Part shown: in pieces, positions 46,308 through 55,910 of the stretch
Layout of the letters: the number at the start of each line of letters is the position of its first letter
Numbering within the stretch: the stretch's first letter is position 1
Source of the DNA: Kiloniellales bacterium
GTDB lineage: Bacteria; Pseudomonadota; Alphaproteobacteria; Kiloniellales; JAKSBE01
Assembly: GCA_030066685.1 (NCBI GenBank)
Contig: JASJBF010000006.1
Coordinates: 31,396 to 95,395 of the forward strand
Direction of reading: 5' to 3'
Length of the DNA: 64,000 bases
The notes under the pieces: generated by a model
Told to the model about the DNA's origin: nothing
The model's input: only the letters and a program-made list of their open reading frames with translations
Databases searched by the model: none
Position numbers and translations under genes: made by a program

Positions 46308-47048
46308 ATGACCGACGACCGCAAGACGGTGATCCTGACCGGCGCCAGCCGCGGCATCGGCCATGCCACGGTCAAGCGCTTCAGCGAGGAAGGCTGGCGC
46401 ATCATCACCTGCTCGCGGGAGGCCGTGCCCGAGGACTGCCGCCGCGACCCCAACTGGTCGGAGCACATCACCGCCGACCTCGCCGAGCGCGGCGAGCTCC
46501 AGACCTTCGTCGAGCGGGCCAACGTGCTGCTCGGCGAGGGACCGCTGCACGCCCTGGTCAACAATGCGGCGGTATCGCCCAAGACCCCCTTCAAGGAGCG
46601 TCTGGGCTGCCTCAACGGCGACCTCGACGGCTGGCGCCAGGTCTTCGAGCTCAACTTCTTCGCGCCGCTGGCCCTGTCGCGGGGCTTCGCGATCCCACTG
46701 CGCCGCGGCAAGGGCGCGATCGTCAACATCACGTCGATCGCCGGCCATGCCCGGCATCCCTTCGCCGGCTCGGCCTATTCCACCTCCAAGGCGGCGCTGT
46801 CTGCCTTGACCCGCGAGATGGCGGTGGAGTTCGCCGAGATCGGCGTGCGGGTCAACGCGGTGGCGCCGGGCGAGATCGAGACCGCCATGATCGGCGAGGA
46901 ATACGAGGCCCTGATCCCGCGCATTCCGATGCAGCGCATGGGCACGCCGGAGGAGGTCGCGGCCGCGGTCTATCGGCTCTGCACCGAGGATTTCGGCTAC
47001 GTCACCGGGACCGAGGTCTTCGTCACCGGCGGCCAGCATCTGTTCTGA
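46308..47048 (+). CDS. Short-chain dehydrogenase/reductase
   Basis: 246-residue classical SDR. Cofactor motif TGASRGIGHAT, NNAA, the catalytic serine in NITSIAGHA and Y-x3-K in YSTSKAAL, and PGEIETAMI in the substrate loop. The C-terminus TGTEVFVTGGQHLF fits 3-oxoacyl-reductase-like proteins. The real substrate is unknown. It follows the CDF transporter gene by 33 bases on the same strand and converges with the next gene. Confidence 0.93.
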   Translation: MTDDRKTVILTGASRGIGHATVKRFSEEGWRIITCSREAVPEDCRRDPNWSEHITADLAERGELQTFVERANVLLGEGPLHALVNNAAVSPKTPFKERLGCLNGDLDGWRQVFELNFFAPLALSRGFAIPLRRGKGAIVNITSIAGHARHPFAGSAYSTSKAALSALTREMAVEFAEIGVRVNAVAPGEIETAMIGEEYEALIPRIPMQRMGTPEEVAAAVYRLCTEDFGYVTGTEVFVTGGQHLF

Positions 47049-47114
47049 GGGCGGCGCGGCGTGGCCCTGACCTACAAGGTCGAGGTGTGAGGGAAGGGGG
47101 AGGTTCGCCGGCGC

Positions 47115-47651
47115 CTAAGCGAGCCTGGTGAGGAGCGCCTGAAACCAGGCGAGGCGGGCCTCGGCGGCGGAGATTTCGTGGTCGAGCCAGGCGACCAGAT
47201 GGCCCCGGCCTTTTGCATGGTGCTGACGCAAGTCCGAAAGGCGGGCGATCTCCCGCTCCGCCATCTCCATCATCACCTCGATCTGGATTCTCTGATCCTC
47301 GGCCGGCAGCAGATGCATGAAGCGCATCTTGAGGGCGATGATCAGCTTGTTGATGTCGTTGACCGGGGCCCGGACGTTGGAGGTCATCAGAGTCGCCAGC
47401 TCGGCGCGGCCGTCCTCGGTGATGCGCAGCAGGGCGTCGTCGGCGTCGCCCTCGACGGCCTCGACCAGGCCTTCGACCTTGAGCAGCTCGAGCGGCGCGG
47501 CCACCAGGTCCAGCGAAGGACCGGCGATCCGCGAGGTAAAGTGCCGGACCTCGGCCGCGAGTGCGGCGTAGTGCGCGTCCGCCTCGGCGAGGATGCCGAG
47601 GGCGGTCAGGCGGACCGCTTCGGAGGGGACCAGGGTGTTGTCGCGGTACAT
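47115..47651 (-). CDS. Winged-helix-like protein, possibly a PadR-type regulator
   Basis: 178 residues. The first 75 residues look like a winged helix of the PadR sort (SEAVRLTALGILAEADAHYA, then LELLKVEGLVEAVEG with a wing) and the rest are long helices (KLIIALKMRFMHLLPAE, EREIARLSDLRQHHA, AAEARLAWFQALL) that could dimerise. I recall similar alphaproteobacterial proteins of unknown function. No operator was found. It is monocistronic, between the SDR and hemA. Regulator status is inferred. Confidence 0.6.
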   Translation of the reverse strand: MYRDNTLVPSEAVRLTALGILAEADAHYAALAAEVRHFTSRIAGPSLDLVAAPLELLKVEGLVEAVEGDADDALLRITEDGRAELATLMTSNVRAPVNDINKLIIALKMRFMHLLPAEDQRIQIEVMMEMAEREIARLSDLRQHHAKGRGHLVAWLDHEISAAEARLAWFQALLTRLA

Positions 47652-47813
47652 CGCTTCGGCTTCGTGGCGGCGACGACGGGATGACCTTGAAAACCTAGTC
47701 CCGCGGGTGTGAAATGTCCAGGAAATTTATGCAATTGCGACGCATTCTCAGATTTGGGGCGATTCCCGAAAGTTGACCGCCCGAGGAATCCGGGCAGTTT
47801 CAGGCGTGCGGAG

Positions 47814-49025
47814 TCAGGCGGCGCGCTGCAGCCCCAGGTCGCGCCAGATCTCGCCCAGCGCCCGGACCAGGTGGTCGATGTGGGCGTCGCTATGCAGGGG
47901 CGAAGGGGTCAGGCGCAGCCGTTCGGTGCCGCGCGGCACCGTGGGGTAGTTGATCGGCTGCACGTAGATCCCGTAGCGCTCGAGCAGGGTGTCGGTGACC
48001 TGGCGGCAGAGCACCGGATCGCCGACCAGCACCGGCACGATGTGGGTCGAGCTCGGCATGACCGGCAGGCCGGCCTCCTTCAGGCGGCGCTTCAGGGTGG
48101 CGGCACGCTCCTGGTGTCGCGCGCGCTCCGCGCCGCTCTTCTTGAGGTGGCGGATGCTGGCCAGGGCGCCGGCGGCGACGTGGGGCGGCAGGGCGGTGGT
48201 GAAGATGAAGGCCGAGGCGTAGCTGCGCACGAAATCGACCAGCGCCGCCGAGCCCGCGATGTAGCCGCCCAGGCATCCGAAGGCCTTGGCCAGGGTGCCC
48301 TCGATCACCGTCACCCGGTCCATGACCTTGTCGCGGTCGGCGATGCCGCCGCCGCCCTTGCCGTAGAGTCCGACAGCGTGGACCTCGTCCAGGTAGGTCA
48401 TGGCGCCGTAGCGGTCCGCCAGGTCGCAGAAGGTCGCGATGGGGGCGACGTCGCCGTCCATAGAGTAGACCGATTCGAAGGCGATCAGCTTGGGCCGCTC
48501 CGGGTCGAGCTCCTTGAGCTGGCGCTCCAGGTCGGCCGGGTCGTTGTGCTTGAAGATCCGCTTCTCGACCCGGCTGTGTCGAATACCCTCAATCATCGAG
48601 GCATGGTTCATCTCGTCGGAGAGCACGATGCAGCCCGGCAGCTTGGCGGCGATGGTCGAGAGCGCCGCCAGGTTGGAGACGTAGCCGGAGGTGAAGAGCA
48701 GAGCGGACTCCTTGCCGTGCAGCCCGGCCAGCTCCTCTTCAAGCAGGACGTGGTAATGGTTGGTCCCGGCGATGTTGCGGGTGCCACCGGCGCCCGCGCC
48801 GCAGGACTCCAGGGCCTCGCGCATGGCTCCGAGGACCTTGGGGTGCTGTCCCATGCCGAGGTAGTCGTTTGAGCACCAGACCGTCACCTCGCTGCGCTCG
48901 GGGCCGTCGTGGCGGGTGGCCCGCGGGAAGTCGCCGGCGTGGCGCAGAAGATCCGCGAAGATCCGGTAGCGGCCCTCCTGCTTCACCTGATCGACGGACT
49001 CGGCGAAAAATGTCTCGTAGTCCAT
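47814..49025 (-). CDS. hemA: 5-aminolevulinate synthase
   Basis: PLP enzyme condensing glycine with succinyl-CoA, the first haem/tetrapyrrole step of the C4 route used by alphaproteobacteria. 403 residues. The PLP lysine is Lys247 ([17 protein letters not shown]); [30 protein letters not shown] and [12 protein letters not shown] are diagnostic. There is no ribosome site as strong as elsewhere; the ATG follows GGAAGGTT. It sits between the winged-helix gene and an aminotransferase, 82 bases from the latter. Confidence 0.98.
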   Translation of the reverse strand: MDYETFFAESVDQVKQEGRYRIFADLLRHAGDFPRATRHDGPERSEVTVWCSNDYLGMGQHPKVLGAMREALESCGAGAGGTRNIAGTNHYHVLLEEELAGLHGKESALLFTSGYVSNLAALSTIAAKLPGCIVLSDEMNHASMIEGIRHSRVEKRIFKHNDPADLERQLKELDPERPKLIAFESVYSMDGDVAPIATFCDLADRYGAMTYLDEVHAVGLYGKGGGGIADRDKVMDRVTVIEGTLAKAFGCLGGYIAGSAALVDFVRSYASAFIFTTALPPHVAAGALASIRHLKKSGAERARHQERAATLKRRLKEAGLPVMPSSTHIVPVLVGDPVLCRQVTDTLLERYGIYVQPINYPTVPRGTERLRLTPSPLHSDAHIDHLVRALGEIWRDLGLQRAA

Positions 49026-49107
49026 AACCTTCCAATCTCCCTATGCCACCCGCTCGGCTCCAAGCTGTCCTGCTCGGTTGCCGTAGCGCCGGGGTCTCCC
49101 GTCCTGT

Positions 49108-50499
49108 TCACGCCACCGACGCGAGACCCTCCGAAGTGACGTGCGCCCAGGTCGCCTCGAGGGCCCGCGTGAAGCGGTCGAACATCTCGTCGAGCTCCAC
49201 CTCGGTGATGATCAGCGGCGGGCAGAAAGCGACCCGGTCCATCAGAGCCCGGACGATCAGGCCCTCGTCCTGGGCGTTCTTGGCGCAGAGCGCGCCGACG
49301 CTGCCCAGCGGCTCGAAAGGTGCCCGGCTGTCCTTGTCGGCGACCAGCTCGACCGCGCCGAGCAGCCCGACACCCACGGCCTCGCCGACCAGGGGATGCC
49401 CGCCAAGGCGCTTCAGGCGCGCCTCGAAGCGCGGCGCCATCGCCCGGACGTGTCCGACGATGTCCCGTTCCTCGTAGATTTTCAGGGTCTCCAGGGCCAC
49501 GGCCGCGCTGACCGGATGGCCGCCGTAGGTGAAGCCATGGCCGAAGGTGCCGATCTTCCCGGAGTTCTCGGCCACCGCCTGGTAGACCTTCTCGGAGATC
49601 ATCACCGCAGAGATCGGCAGATAGGCCGAGGACAGGGCCTTGGCGACCACCAGGATGTCCGGCTCGATGCCGTAGGTCTCGCTGCCGAACATATTGCCGG
49701 TGCGCCCAAAGCCGCAGATCACCTCGTCGGCGACCAGCCAGATGTCGTGCGTCTTGAGGACCGCCTGGATCTTCTCCCAGTAGGTCTTGGGCGGCAGAAT
49801 CACGCCGCCGGCCCCCATGACCGGCTCGCCGATGAAGGCGGCGATGGTCTCGGGGCCCTCGGCCTGGATCATCGCCTCCAGGTCCTCGGCCATCCGGGTG
49901 GCGAAGTCCTCCTCGCTTTCGCCCGCCTCCGCGTAGCGATAGTGGTGCGGACAGGAGGTGTGCAGAATGTTCTGGATCGGCAGGTCGAAGTCACGGTGGT
50001 TGTAGGGCAGCCCGGTCATGCTGGCCGAAGCGACGGTGACGCCGTGGTAGCCCTTGATCCGGCTGATGATCTTCTTGCGATCCGGCCGGCCCAGGGCGTT
50101 GTTCGCGTACCAGACCAGCTTGACCACGGAATCATTGGCCTCGGAGCCGGAGTTGGCGAAGAACACCTTAGACATCGGCACCGGCGCCATGCCAATCAGC
50201 TTTTCCGCAAGGTCGATCGGCGGCACGCCGGTCTTGTGGGCGAAGGTGTGGTAGTAGGGCAGGCTCTCGAACTGCCGGACCGCCGCCTCGACCAGCCGCG
50301 GCTCGTTGAAGCCGAGCGAGGTGCACCAGAGCCCGGCCATGCCCTCGATGTAGGACTTGCCCTGTTCGTCGAAGACGCGGATGCCCTCGCCGCGCTCGAT
50401 GATCAGCGGCCCCTCCGCCTCGTGCTTGCGGGCGTTGGTATAGGGGTGCAGCTGGTAGGCGACGTCGCGCGCGGCCGTCGAGTTCGGGCGCTCGCTCAT
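49108..50499 (-). CDS. Class III omega-aminotransferase
   Basis: 463 residues, PLP-dependent. The Schiff-base lysine is Lys287 (VVAKALSSAYLPISAV), with ANSGSEAND for the phosphate site and VADEVICGFGRTGNMFG. The start LHPYTNARKHEAEGPLIIER and the segment SLPYYHTFAHKT are typical of pyruvate-dependent amine or beta-alanine transaminases of marine alphaproteobacteria. The amine donor cannot be told. It stands upstream of hemA on the same strand (82-base gap) and may be co-transcribed. Confidence 0.9.
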   Translation of the reverse strand: MSERPNSTAARDVAYQLHPYTNARKHEAEGPLIIERGEGIRVFDEQGKSYIEGMAGLWCTSLGFNEPRLVEAAVRQFESLPYYHTFAHKTGVPPIDLAEKLIGMAPVPMSKVFFANSGSEANDSVVKLVWYANNALGRPDRKKIISRIKGYHGVTVASASMTGLPYNHRDFDLPIQNILHTSCPHHYRYAEAGESEEDFATRMAEDLEAMIQAEGPETIAAFIGEPVMGAGGVILPPKTYWEKIQAVLKTHDIWLVADEVICGFGRTGNMFGSETYGIEPDILVVAKALSSAYLPISAVMISEKVYQAVAENSGKIGTFGHGFTYGGHPVSAAVALETLKIYEERDIVGHVRAMAPRFEARLKRLGGHPLVGEAVGVGLLGAVELVADKDSRAPFEPLGSVGALCAKNAQDEGLIVRALMDRVAFCPPLIITEVELDEMFDRFTRALEATWAHVTSEGLASVA

Positions 50500-50675
50500 G
50501 GGCAGCTCCTAGTCTCTAAAAGCGAGGTTTCACCTGCCAGGGACCCTACTACCACCCCGGACCCTCGCCAAGAAATGATCGAAGTCAAGTCCAACCCGGC
50601 CGTGTTGCAAGTTCCCTGTGTTTTCCTGCGGGCAGGCCGGAAGTCTTATGAAAATCATGAATTTACCGGGTGCGA

Positions 50676-51635
50676 TCAGCGGCCGACGGCGCGCGGGTCG
50701 AGGGCGTCCTGCAGCCCGTCCCCCAGAAAGTTGAAGGCGATGACGGTGACGAAGATCAGCAGGCCCGGCCAGACCGCGAGCATAGGCGCGTCCCAGATCA
50801 GCTCCTGGGCGCCGGTCAACATGTTGCCCCAGGAGGGGATCGGCGGCTGAATCCCGAGGCCGAGGAAGCTGAGCACCGATTCCAGCAGGATGATGTTGCC
50901 GATCGAAAGGGTGGTCGCGACGATCACCGGCGAGATCACGTTGGGCAGGATGTGGACCAGCATGATCCGCAGGGGCCGGGCGCCGATCGCCCGGGCGGCG
51001 CGCACGAACTCCCGCTCGCGCAGGGACAGGGTGCTGCCGCGGACCAGGCGGGCGACCGTGGTCCAGCCGACCAGGGAGATCAGAATGATGATCCTGTAGA
51101 GGCTGACCTCCTCCGAGGTCGCCAGAGTCTCGGGCAGGCCGAGCTTGGTCAGGTCGACCGCCGCCAGGACGATCAGCAGGGGCAGCAGGGGCAGGGCGAT
51201 GACCCCATCGGTCAGGCGCATCAGGACCGCGTCCAGGATCCCGCCGAAGTAGCCGGCCAGCAGGCCGATCACAGTGCCGATCACCGCGGCCAGGACCGCC
51301 GTCACCAGGCCGGCCAGGAGGGAGACCTGGCCGCCGTAGAGCAGGCGCAGCAACAGGTCGCGGCCGAGCTCGTCGGTGCCCAGGAGGTGTTCCGGCGAGG
51401 GCGGCTGCTTCTGCTTGAATAGGTCGACCGTCTCGGCGTCCAGGCCCAGCACCTGCTCGGCCAGGGGCGCGGCGAAGGTCGCCGCGATCAGCAGGGCCAG
51501 CAGGACCAGGCTGAAGACCGCCAAATGGTGCTCCAGGAAGCGGCGCCAGAGCAGCCGCCCGTAGGATAGCGCCGGCCCGGCCGCGAAGGCGGCCTCGGCG
51601 GCGAGGCGGGGGCCGGGCTCGGGCGCGACGCTCAT
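50676..51635 (-). CDS. Peptide/nickel-type ABC transporter permease (DppC-like)
   Basis: 319 residues, the second inner-membrane subunit of a dipeptide/oligopeptide-type importer. An N-terminal cytosolic part and first helix (HHLAVFSLVLLALLIAA) precede HLLGTDELGRDLLLRLLYGG, a hallmark of DppC/OppC, and the EAA-like ARAIGARPLRIMLVHILPN loop. ATG 51635 overlaps the preceding permease stop (ATGA). The operon is binding protein, permease, permease; no ATPase gene is present downstream before the unrelated aminotransferase. Confidence 0.92.
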   Translation of the reverse strand: MSVAPEPGPRLAAEAAFAAGPALSYGRLLWRRFLEHHLAVFSLVLLALLIAATFAAPLAEQVLGLDAETVDLFKQKQPPSPEHLLGTDELGRDLLLRLLYGGQVSLLAGLVTAVLAAVIGTVIGLLAGYFGGILDAVLMRLTDGVIALPLLPLLIVLAAVDLTKLGLPETLATSEEVSLYRIIILISLVGWTTVARLVRGSTLSLREREFVRAARAIGARPLRIMLVHILPNVISPVIVATTLSIGNIILLESVLSFLGLGIQPPIPSWGNMLTGAQELIWDAPMLAVWPGLLIFVTVIAFNFLGDGLQDALDPRAVGR

Positions 51636-52579
51636 AGGTAGGAGATCCTCGGGTCGAGCCAGGCATAGACCAGGTCGGCCAGGATGTTGGCCAGCAGGGT
51701 GGTCAGGGTGGCGAAGAGCAGTCCGACCAGGGCCAGGTTGTAGTCGTTGGTCTGGATCGCGTCGAAGATGGTCTTGCCCATGCCCAGCCAGCCGAACATG
51801 GTCTCGGTGATCAGGGCGCCGGAGAACAGGGCGCCGAAGTTGAGCGCCAGGATCGTGGTCACCGGGATCATGGCGTTGCGCAGGGCGTGGCCGGTGATCA
51901 CCCCGGCCCGGCTGACCCCCTTGGCCCGGGCGGTGCGGATGTAGTCCTGGCGCAGCGCCTCGATGGTCGCGGCGCGCACGAAGCGGATGATGCCGCCGAC
52001 CGTGACCAGGGCCAGGGCGGCGACCGGCAGGACCGCGTGGCGCAGGCGGTCGAGCGGGTCGTCGAGGTCGCCCATGCCGCCCGCCGGCAGCCATCTCAGC
52101 ACCACGGCGAAGAGGATGATCATCAGGATCGCCAGCCAGAAGGGCGGGACCGAGATCCCGGCGAAGGCGAAGAGGTTGATCGAATGGTCGACGAGGCCGC
52201 GCGGCCGGCTGGCGGCGATCAGCCCGGCCGGCAGGGCGATGGCCAGGGCGAGCAGGAAGCTGAGACCCATCAGCACCCCGGTGTTGGCGAGCCGCGGCAG
52301 CAGGATGTCGAGCACCGGCGCCGCGAACTGCCGCGAATAGCCGAGGTCGCCGTCGGCGGCCTTTTCGAGCCAGGCCAGGTAGCGCTCGTGGATCGGCCGG
52401 TCGAGACCGTGCAGGGCGCGCAGCCGCTCGGCGTCGGCGCTGGTCAGGTTGGGGTCGGCCTGGATCATCAGGTCGATCGGATCGCCGGGCATCAGGCCGA
52501 TCAGGCCGTAGATGACGAAGGACATCACAAGCAGGACGACGGCGGACTCGAGAAGGCGCTGGCCGATGTAAGAGATCAT
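51632..52579 (-). CDS. Peptide/nickel-type ABC transporter permease (DppB-like)
   Basis: 315 residues, first permease subunit. MISYIGQRLLESAVVLLVM opens the first helix, then MPGDPIDLM and a periplasmic loop, and the EAA-like region DYIRTARAKGVSRAGVITGH with RNAMIPVTTILALNFGALFSG. This is the DppB/OppB pattern. The ATG at 52579 fits the family; the frame is open further upstream into the binding-protein gene. It follows the binding protein by 16 bases. Confidence 0.92.
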   Translation of the reverse strand: MISYIGQRLLESAVVLLVMSFVIYGLIGLMPGDPIDLMIQADPNLTSADAERLRALHGLDRPIHERYLAWLEKAADGDLGYSRQFAAPVLDILLPRLANTGVLMGLSFLLALAIALPAGLIAASRPRGLVDHSINLFAFAGISVPPFWLAILMIILFAVVLRWLPAGGMGDLDDPLDRLRHAVLPVAALALVTVGGIIRFVRAATIEALRQDYIRTARAKGVSRAGVITGHALRNAMIPVTTILALNFGALFSGALITETMFGWLGMGKTIFDAIQTNDYNLALVGLLFATLTTLLANILADLVYAWLDPRISYL

Positions 52580-52595
52580 CGGAAACCCCGCGGCG

Positions 52596-54287
52596 TCAGC
52601 GTGCGCCGCGCCGCCACTCCTCGACCCAGAGCGTGGTCGTGTATTGATGGCCGGTCGGCCGCACGCCCTCCAGCCACTTGGGCAGGACATAGGTGTTGGC
52701 CCGCCAGTAGAGCGGCAGGACCGGCAGGTCCTCGGCGTAGATCTGCTGGATGCGGGCCCAGAGTTCCTTGCGCCTGTCGAAGTCCAGCTCGCGCTCGGTC
52801 CGGTCGATCAGGTCGTCCATCTCGGGGTTGCTGTAGGCGGTGTAGTTCTGGCCCGACCAGCCGTTGGCCTCGGTCGGGATCTCCTCGCTGTGCAGGGTCG
52901 AGCGCGGCACGTTCTCCGGGCTCGAGCTCCAGGCGAACATGGCCAGGGCCTTGTGCTTGCGCTGATCCAGGGTCTCGCCGAAGTAGACCCGCGCCGGCTC
53001 GTTGCGGATCCGCACGTCGATGCCGACCTGCTTCCACTGGTTCTGAAGCACCTGCTGGACCAGCTCCCGGGTCCGGTTGCCGGCGGTGGTCATGAACTCG
53101 AGGGTCAGAGGCTCGCCGGCGGCGTTGTGCCGGACCCCGTCCTGGAGCTCCTTCCAGCCCGCCTCGTCGAGCAGTGCCCTGGCCTGCGCCGGGTCGTGGG
53201 CGTAGCGCGGGATGTCGTCGCTGTAGACCTTGTCCAGGGGCGAGACCGAGGTGTCGGCCGGCGGCTGCTTGCCGCCGAAGAGCCGCTCGTTGAGCGCCTG
53301 GCGGTCGATGGCATGCAGCAGGGCGCGCCGCACCCGGACGTCCTGCAGCACCGGGTTCTCGAGCTGCAGGTCGATGTGCTCGTAGACCAGGCCCGGCTTG
53401 TAGATCACCTGGTAGTCGTCGCCATGGCGTTTCTCGAAAGCCAGGGCCTGGTCGATGGTCAGCCCGAGCTCGCCGGCGATCATGTCGATCGCGCCCGACA
53501 GCAGGTTGGCCTCCAGTGCGGGGGTGTTCTCGATTGCCCGGACCGTGATCCGGTCGAAGGCCGGCGCCTCGCCCCACCAGGTCGGATTGGGCTCAAGCGC
53601 GACGTGGGAGCCCTTCACGATCTCGACGATGCGGTAGGGCCCGAAGGCGAGCCCCGGGTTGGTCGGGTCGCTGTCGTAGGCCGTGCGGTTGCGGTACTCG
53701 GCCGGGGCGGCCTCGAAGATCGGCCGCTCGATGTGCGCCGGCACCAATCGGAAGTCGTTGATCGCGTTGTACTCGAAGGTCACGCGGTCGATGTGGAGGG
53801 TGAAGGTCTTGTCGTCGATGACGTCGACCGCGAGGATCCGCCGGTAGAGTTCGCTATTGGTGACGCCGCTCTCCAGGTTGCGGCCGATCTCCCAGGTGAA
53901 GACCACGTCCTTGGTCGTGACCGGCGTGCCGTCGCCCCAGGTCGCCTCGGGCTGCAGGGTATAGGTGAGCGCGATTCCCTCGCCGCCGTCGGCCAGCGGC
54001 TCCTTCTTCGCCAGGCCGTTCTCGATGGTCGGCAGCTCGGTGCAGAGCATGCAGATCAGCTGCCATTCCTGGTCGTAGACCGTGATCGGCCGGGCGGTCA
54101 TCGCCAGGACGTAGGTCTTGGCCAGCATGGAATCGATGTTGGGGTGCAAGGTCGAGGGGAACTGGGTGAGGCCGATCTTGAGCTCGCCGCCGCCGCCGGC
54201 CTTGGCCGCCGGCGCGCCTGCGAGGGCGGTGGCGACGACGAGCAGCGCGCCCAGGAACGCGGACCCGGGGAACTTCGATCTGGCCAA
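52596..54287 (-). CDS. ABC transporter substrate-binding protein, family 5
   Basis: 563-residue periplasmic binding protein for peptides or similar large solutes. Signal peptide (FLGALLVVATALAGAPAAKA), then GLTQFPSTLHPNIDSMLAKT, TYTLQPEATWGDGTPVTTKD, the VRRALLHAIDRQALNERLFGG helix and the LPVLPLYWRANTYVLPKW ending, as in family 5 proteins. The ligand is unknown. It is first in the three-gene operon; pyrE lies upstream on the same strand, 37 bases away. Confidence 0.92.
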   Translation of the reverse strand: MARSKFPGSAFLGALLVVATALAGAPAAKAGGGGELKIGLTQFPSTLHPNIDSMLAKTYVLAMTARPITVYDQEWQLICMLCTELPTIENGLAKKEPLADGGEGIALTYTLQPEATWGDGTPVTTKDVVFTWEIGRNLESGVTNSELYRRILAVDVIDDKTFTLHIDRVTFEYNAINDFRLVPAHIERPIFEAAPAEYRNRTAYDSDPTNPGLAFGPYRIVEIVKGSHVALEPNPTWWGEAPAFDRITVRAIENTPALEANLLSGAIDMIAGELGLTIDQALAFEKRHGDDYQVIYKPGLVYEHIDLQLENPVLQDVRVRRALLHAIDRQALNERLFGGKQPPADTSVSPLDKVYSDDIPRYAHDPAQARALLDEAGWKELQDGVRHNAAGEPLTLEFMTTAGNRTRELVQQVLQNQWKQVGIDVRIRNEPARVYFGETLDQRKHKALAMFAWSSSPENVPRSTLHSEEIPTEANGWSGQNYTAYSNPEMDDLIDRTERELDFDRRKELWARIQQIYAEDLPVLPLYWRANTYVLPKWLEGVRPTGHQYTTTLWVEEWRRGAR

Positions 54288-54324
54288 GGTTTCGACCTCC
54301 TTCTGCGAGAGGATTGTGGGGACG

Positions 54325-55017
54325 CTAACCGCCGCTTGCCAGCTCCTCCGAGGTCTTGCCGCCGTGGGCGGCGGACCAGCCCTCGGGGTCCTCCAGGAAG
54401 GCCCGCACCTCGGCCACGCCTTTGGCGTCCAGATAGCCGCTGTCCTCGACCAGGGCGAGCGCGTCCCACCAGGTGCAGAGGCCGCGCAGGGTCACGCCCA
54501 GGTCGGCCAGCAGACCCGTGCTCTGGGGAAAGATCCCATAGTGGAAGATCACGAAGGTCTCGCTGATCTCGGCGCCGGCAGTCCGCAGAGCCTCGATGAA
54601 GTTGACCTTGGAGCCGCCGTCGGTTGCCAGGTCCTCGACCAGCAGGACCTTCGCACCCTCGTGGAAGGTCCCCTCGATCTGGGCGTTGCGCCCGAAGCCC
54701 TTGGGCTTCTTGCGGACGTAGATCATCGGCAGCCCCAGGCGCTCGGCGATCCAGGCGGCGAAGGGGATGCCGGCGGTCTCGCCCCCGGCGATCACCTCCG
54801 GCGGATCGGCCGCGGTGGCCTCGCGGATCAACTCGACGGCCATGTCCATCAGGCGGGCGCGGGCCTTGGGGAAGGAGATGATCCGCCGGCAGTCGACGTA
54901 GACCGGGCTGGCACGGCCCGAGGTGAAGACGAAGGGCTGGTCAGGTCGGAACAGGATGGCCTCGATGTCGAGCAGGGTCTGCGCGGCGGCGCGCGCCGTC
55001 TCGGGGCTCCCGGCCAT
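54325..55017 (-). CDS. pyrE: Orotate phosphoribosyltransferase
   Basis: 230 residues. Joins orotate with PRPP to make OMP in pyrimidine synthesis. The PRPP motif is in VLLVEDLATDGGSKVNF; FVFTSGRASPVYVDCRRIIS, GGETAGIPFAAWIA and YVRKKPKGFG are typical. The gene lies alone in its function here; the ABC operon follows on the same strand, and thiE is divergent upstream. Family length is usually about 215, so this is slightly long at the C-terminus. Confidence 0.95.
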   Translation of the reverse strand: MAGSPETARAAAQTLLDIEAILFRPDQPFVFTSGRASPVYVDCRRIISFPKARARLMDMAVELIREATAADPPEVIAGGETAGIPFAAWIAERLGLPMIYVRKKPKGFGRNAQIEGTFHEGAKVLLVEDLATDGGSKVNFIEALRTAGAEISETFVIFHYGIFPQSTGLLADLGVTLRGLCTWWDALALVEDSGYLDAKGVAEVRAFLEDPEGWSAAHGGKTSEELASGG

Positions 55018-55182
55018 GGCTTTTTCTTGGTCCTTCGAGATCTCTTCCTGCGCTCTTGTTTATCGGTATTCTCGGCCTTGGGCAACGCGGCAGGCGCCCG
55101 GGCGGCGGCGGGCCGGCGCTTTACAAGGCGGTTCGGGCCTGCCAAGTAGCCCGCCGTGAGCTTCTCAAGCGCGATCGGAACC

Positions 55183-55848
55183 ATGGCCAAGGCCTTCGAC
55201 CTCACGCTCTACCTGGTGATCGGCCCCGACGACGTCCCCGGGCGCGAAGTCGAGGCCGTGACCGCCGCGGCGGTGGCCGGCGGCGTGACCCTGGTCCAGC
55301 TGCGCGACAAGACCGCGCCCGACGCCGAGCTGGCGGCCCTGGCCCGGCGCCTCCAGGCCGTCCTGGCCCCCCGAGGGCTGCCGCTGATCGTCAACGACCG
55401 GATCGAGGTGGCCCGGGAGGTCGGCGCCGCCGGCGTCCATCTGGGGGTCGACGACCGTCCGGCCGCCGAGGCGCGCGCGGCCCTGGGTCCCGAGGCGATC
55501 GTCGGGGTCTCCGCCGGGACCTTCGAAGAGGCCGATCTGGTCGATCCGGCGGTGGTGGACTACGTTGGAAGCGGTGCCGTCTACGCCACGGCGACCAAGG
55601 CCGATGCCGGCGCGGCCATCGGCCTCGAGGGCCTCGACGCGCTGCGCGGCCGGCTAGCGCTGCCCATGGTGGCGATCGGTGGCATCGGCCTTGCGACCGC
55701 CGAAGCGGTCGCCGCGACCGGGGTCGAAGGCATCGCCGTGGTCTCGGCGATCTGCGGGGCCGCTGATCCGGAGGCGGCGGCCCGGGACCTGCGCGCGGCC
55801 GTTGAGCGGGGCCGCCGGGGCGGGCGCCGGGAGGAGGGGTCGGCTTAA
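55183..55848 (+). CDS. thiE: Thiamine-phosphate synthase (ThiE-like)
   Basis: 221 residues. Joins the pyrimidine and thiazole parts of thiamine in a TIM barrel. LVQLRDKTAPDAEL, LIVNDRIEVAREVGAAGVHL, GVSAGTFEEA, GSGAVYATATKADAG and GGIGLATAEAVAATGVEGIA match the family. The usual YGP-type motif is replaced by VYATATKA, so the TenI-like subgroup is possible. ATG 55183 is preferred; a GTG at 55156 adds nine residues. No other thi genes are near, though dxs supplies the thiazole precursor elsewhere in the window. Confidence 0.88.
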   Translation: MAKAFDLTLYLVIGPDDVPGREVEAVTAAAVAGGVTLVQLRDKTAPDAELAALARRLQAVLAPRGLPLIVNDRIEVAREVGAAGVHLGVDDRPAAEARAALGPEAIVGVSAGTFEEADLVDPAVVDYVGSGAVYATATKADAGAAIGLEGLDALRGRLALPMVAIGGIGLATAEAVAATGVEGIAVVSAICGAADPEAAARDLRAAVERGRRGGRREEGSA

Positions 55849-55910
55849 CCCTTCCTCCACGTCCGGCGGCGCAGGATGGGAGAGTAGCGCTGCAGACAGA
55901 GTCAGCTCCC

